A stretch of DNA of 64,000 nucleotides from Pseudomonas sp. MUP55 (GTDB lineage: Bacteria > Pseudomonadota > Gammaproteobacteria > Pseudomonadales > Pseudomonadaceae): NCBI RefSeq assembly GCF_034043515.1, contig NZ_CP138214.1:1550001-1614000 (forward strand). Reading direction: 5' to 3'. Made by a program: the position numbers and the translations under genes. Position 1 is the first letter of the stretch. The number at the start of each line of letters is the position of its first letter. Below the pieces are notes generated by a model that made no database searches, was not told the origin of the DNA, and saw only the letters and a list, made by a program, of their open reading frames with translations. This document shows positions 61,619 to 64,000 of the stretch, piece by piece.

Positions 61619-63646
61619 ATGCCTAACAACAGCCTGTCGGACGAATACTTATTTAAGAGGAAACTTCCGATTCCGAAAATGGCGGCGGAGCCTGTGGTTC
61701 CGCCACCGTTCGCGTTGCCATTATTGGGTGATGAGCAGGCCTATACCATCCCGCTCTCGGCTCAGGTGGCGAGTTTACCGGTGGAGGTCCAAACGTTGTG
61801 GGGCGGAGCGGATGGCCTGGATCCTGGTGAGGTCACGACTATTTCCTTCTATTGGGATGACGAATTGACGCCGTTCGATATCCAGTCTATTACCGCCCCT
61901 TACGATGAGCGTGATCTGCCGGTGACCGGGACCGTACCGCAGATAAAACTCAATGCACCCGGTCTGCACCTGCTGCGCTACACCGTGATGCTGGTGCCGG
62001 GCGACACGGCCGGTCCGTCAAGTCCGATCCTGATCAATATCGATAAGCAAGCGCCTAACCAGAATAATCGTGGGGCCCCGTTGATTTTCCCATCGGATGT
62101 CGAAACAGGAGGGGTGACGGATGCGTACTTGGAGGTTAACGGTGACCAGGTTGTGGCTGAAGTTCCGCGATGGTCGGACATACGTCTGGAGGATGAGGTG
62201 GTGTGCGACTTGGTGCTTTTGCCTCTGAGTAGGGCCAAAGGTAAGCGACGTGTGCTTGCGGATGCGGTCGCCCGTACCACGATCACCCAAGCTCATGTGG
62301 ATGGAGCTCCCATCGAACTCGTCCTTACCGGTGACGTACTGCGCAGCCACGGCAATGCCGAATACAACGCCCGCTATTTTTTGTCTGACAGGGCGGGAAA
62401 CGAGGGGCCACCTTCGCGCACTTCAGTCTTGCTGATAGATCTGACACCCACCCCGACCATTCTGCGACCCATCGAAGTGCCCCAATTGGCGATCGACGGG
62501 CTGATCGACCTGGAAGACGCCAGGGATCCAGGCCCGCCAGGCGGCGTGTATATGCATATTCTGGAAGTGGCCGGTACAGCGCCAGGCGATATTCTTCAGC
62601 CATACTGGGACTTTATTCCCTTGGGTGCTATTACCATCGGCATTGGTCAGATTTGGCCGGTGTTGGTGCCAGTCGACTACGCAACCCTTGCCAGTGGCGG
62701 CTCTGAGTTCACCGCTGGCACGATCAGAGCTGACTACACATGGCAGCGCGGAACGGGCGGACCCAGGCGCTCACCTCCCAGGTTCGTGCCTGTCAATCTG
62801 ACGGTCGCAGGGCCAGTTAGTCCGGGCAACCCGGACCCGGTAAACCGGTTACTGGACAGGGTCACAGTCAAGGGTCTTGACGGCGATAACCAACTGACTG
62901 TCAACGATCGAAACCGACCCGCCCGGGTTATCGTGCCGTTGTATGCAGGCCCTGTTGCGGGCCAGTCATTGGAGTTGATGTGGGGCGACCCCGCGGTTCT
63001 TGCCGATACCTATATCGTGCGGCCTGAAGACCGGGCAGGGGACGAAATCGAGTTCTTCGTTCCCTGGGCACTGATCGAGCCAACGCCAGGCGTTGTGCCA
63101 ACGTTCTACTGGACGTTCAACGGGGTCAACCGGCAGCGTTCACTCCATACCGACGTGACAGTCAATATCGTGCCGATCGAAGGGCTGCTCGATCCTGAAT
63201 TTCCTGATGTCAGCGATGGGCCAGGGCCTGGAGCGAATTTCATCAACTGCGATTTGCGCCCTTGGGTCAGAGGTGTGCGGGTGAGAGTTCCCGGCGACCG
63301 CAGCCGGTTGTCGGAGAACGATACGGTCATAGTGTCCTGGGCAAGTTACGGCAACACCAATGGCCACTCAAGCGGCGTCATCCCGGAAACGATCCAGACC
63401 TTCCCCCATATCTTGACGGAAGAGGAGGCGGAACATGGGTTTGATTTTTGGGTGCCATTTGACCCCTATATCCGGCTGCCTGGGCTGGTAAAACCGCCTG
63501 AGGGACAGTCCAACCCGCGCCATGGGTCGGCGGTTGTGCAGTATCGACTCATCAAGAGCGGGGGAGGAGGAATGGGCGAGTCCGAACGGCGATTGGTATT
63601 TATCTCCCTGATTCGACCTGACAGTCCACCCTGCCTTGCTGATTGA
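61619..63646 (+). CDS. Large all-beta protein with Ig-like modules, unknown function
   Basis: Family not recognised. The 675 residues lack a signal peptide or membrane segment and are rich in beta-type sequence. Modules open with similar wording (WGGADGLDPGEVTTISFYW at about 60-80, MWGDPAVLADTYIV near 460, and VTVKGLDGDNQLTVN before it) and resemble Ig-like domains of surface or secreted adhesins. The ATG follows TTGAGGAGAG; 27 upstream codons are open without support. GC content is visibly lower than in neighbouring genes, hinting at later acquisition. The next gene, 336 bases on, may be a companion. Confidence 0.7.
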   Translation: MPNNSLSDEYLFKRKLPIPKMAAEPVVPPPFALPLLGDEQAYTIPLSAQVASLPVEVQTLWGGADGLDPGEVTTISFYWDDELTPFDIQSITAPYDERDLPVTGTVPQIKLNAPGLHLLRYTVMLVPGDTAGPSSPILINIDKQAPNQNNRGAPLIFPSDVETGGVTDAYLEVNGDQVVAEVPRWSDIRLEDEVVCDLVLLPLSRAKGKRRVLADAVARTTITQAHVDGAPIELVLTGDVLRSHGNAEYNARYFLSDRAGNEGPPSRTSVLLIDLTPTPTILRPIEVPQLAIDGLIDLEDARDPGPPGGVYMHILEVAGTAPGDILQPYWDFIPLGAITIGIGQIWPVLVPVDYATLASGGSEFTAGTIRADYTWQRGTGGPRRSPPRFVPVNLTVAGPVSPGNPDPVNRLLDRVTVKGLDGDNQLTVNDRNRPARVIVPLYAGPVAGQSLELMWGDPAVLADTYIVRPEDRAGDEIEFFVPWALIEPTPGVVPTFYWTFNGVNRQRSLHTDVTVNIVPIEGLLDPEFPDVSDGPGPGANFINCDLRPWVRGVRVRVPGDRSRLSENDTVIVSWASYGNTNGHSSGVIPETIQTFPHILTEEEAEHGFDFWVPFDPYIRLPGLVKPPEGQSNPRHGSAVVQYRLIKSGGGGMGESERRLVFISLIRPDSPPCLAD

Positions 63647-63982
63647 TGCCGGTGCAGTCGATGAGAGCCGGGAGGTAGCGCAGACCTCCCGTTCTTCAAA
63701 GCGGCTTGGCTCGTTCGTCTTCAACCTCTAGGTGATTAAGAACGCAGCCGAGCGGTCGTCTTTGGTGGTGGACAACAAAGCGCTGAACAGTCTCGACAGG
63801 TTTGCGCCTGTCAAGGTTGACAGTTACGAAGGTTTTGCGAAAAGCGTTAACTGCATGAAGTCAGTGCGAATTAGTTAAGTAGTCGTGAGTGGTACTGATC
63901 ACTAGTCGTCCACATCTATTGGAGATACCCGATGCCCTGTCTATGCCGGGCTCTCGGTTCCTTCTACTTAGGAGTTTATAAA
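63647..63982. other. Intergenic region with a possible terminator
   Basis: Close to the stop, GCCGGGAGGT and ACCTCCCG pair around a 7-base loop (about 63668-63692), followed by TTCTTC: a weak terminator. The rest is AT-richer than the flanks and shows no coding frame. TTAGGAGT lies 7 bases before the next ATG, so this region carries that gene's promoter and ribosome site. Confidence 0.55.
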
Positions 63983-64000
63983 ATGGCAAACCCAAAACGC
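63983..64000 (+). CDS. Start of the next gene (first six codons, partial)
   Basis: An ATG behind TAGGAG begins MANPKR and runs off the window. Only six residues are visible, too few to assign a family. The clean ribosome site and its spacing make it a believable start. It may be related to the large beta-rich protein upstream, which it follows in the same direction, but this cannot be tested here. Confidence 0.55.

Overview
The window is a stretch of Pseudomonas chromosome, most likely from the P. fluorescens group. The pointers are a high-GC coding style, an Emh/Ttg-type RND efflux operon with its TetR repressor and operator, ornithine-lipid genes olsB-olsA, phaG, an OprD-family porin, and many short palindromic intergenic repeats built on GGGGGCTTGCCCCC, the REP/REPIN type abundant in that group. 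No phage, plasmid backbone, transposase or CRISPR array was seen. The species call is inference from gene content and repeats.

Layout. 1-5537: beta-ketoadipate (protocatechuate) pathway, end of pcaF then pcaH, pcaG, pcaT, pcaB, pcaD, pcaC. 5538-11461: lipoprotein polysaccharide deacetylase, OprD porin, and an HscC-type Hsp70 with its atypical J-domain partner. 11604-18287: emhABC efflux operon and divergent emhR, with the repressor operator between them. 18480-18686: three repeat elements nested inside one another. 18705-22020: ArsR regulator, MFS exporter and Old Yellow Enzyme operon, divergent from acpH. 22133-33442: envelope functions (OlsB/OlsA ornithine lipids, serine hydrolase, YceI, cardiolipin synthase, BglX, LemA plus two TPM-domain proteins) and a methyltransferase, nearly every gene end marked by a REPIN. 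33581-37759: iron cell-surface-signalling set (ECF sigma, FecR anti-sigma, STN-type TonB receptor) with two Fur-like sites. 37942-40260: small catabolic module (DapA-like lyase, class II aldolase) with a divergent XRE-cupin regulator and a clear operator.

40432-49907: a DUF4917 (SIR2-like) protein, an iron-dependent alcohol dehydrogenase behind a perfect ANR/FNR box, a LysR regulator upstream of a class III CoA-transferase, HMG-CoA lyase and MFS operon that I read as uptake and breakdown of free 3-hydroxy-3-methylglutarate or a close analogue, then a DMT transporter and a LysR-fosA pair. 50158-61425: small stress and envelope proteins, ogt, tRNA-Gly(CCC), phaG, rsuA, a chemotaxis receptor, an enoyl-CoA hydratase-type hydrolase and ung. 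61619-64000: an unusual 675-residue all-beta protein with visibly lower GC than its neighbours, followed by the first codons of the next gene.

Most of the window is ordinary core and flexible genome. The parts most worth attention are the nested repeats, the readable operators (EmhR, ArsR, XRE-cupin, ANR), the putative HMG operon, the split-TPM protein, the PhaG variant and the large beta-rich protein at the right end.
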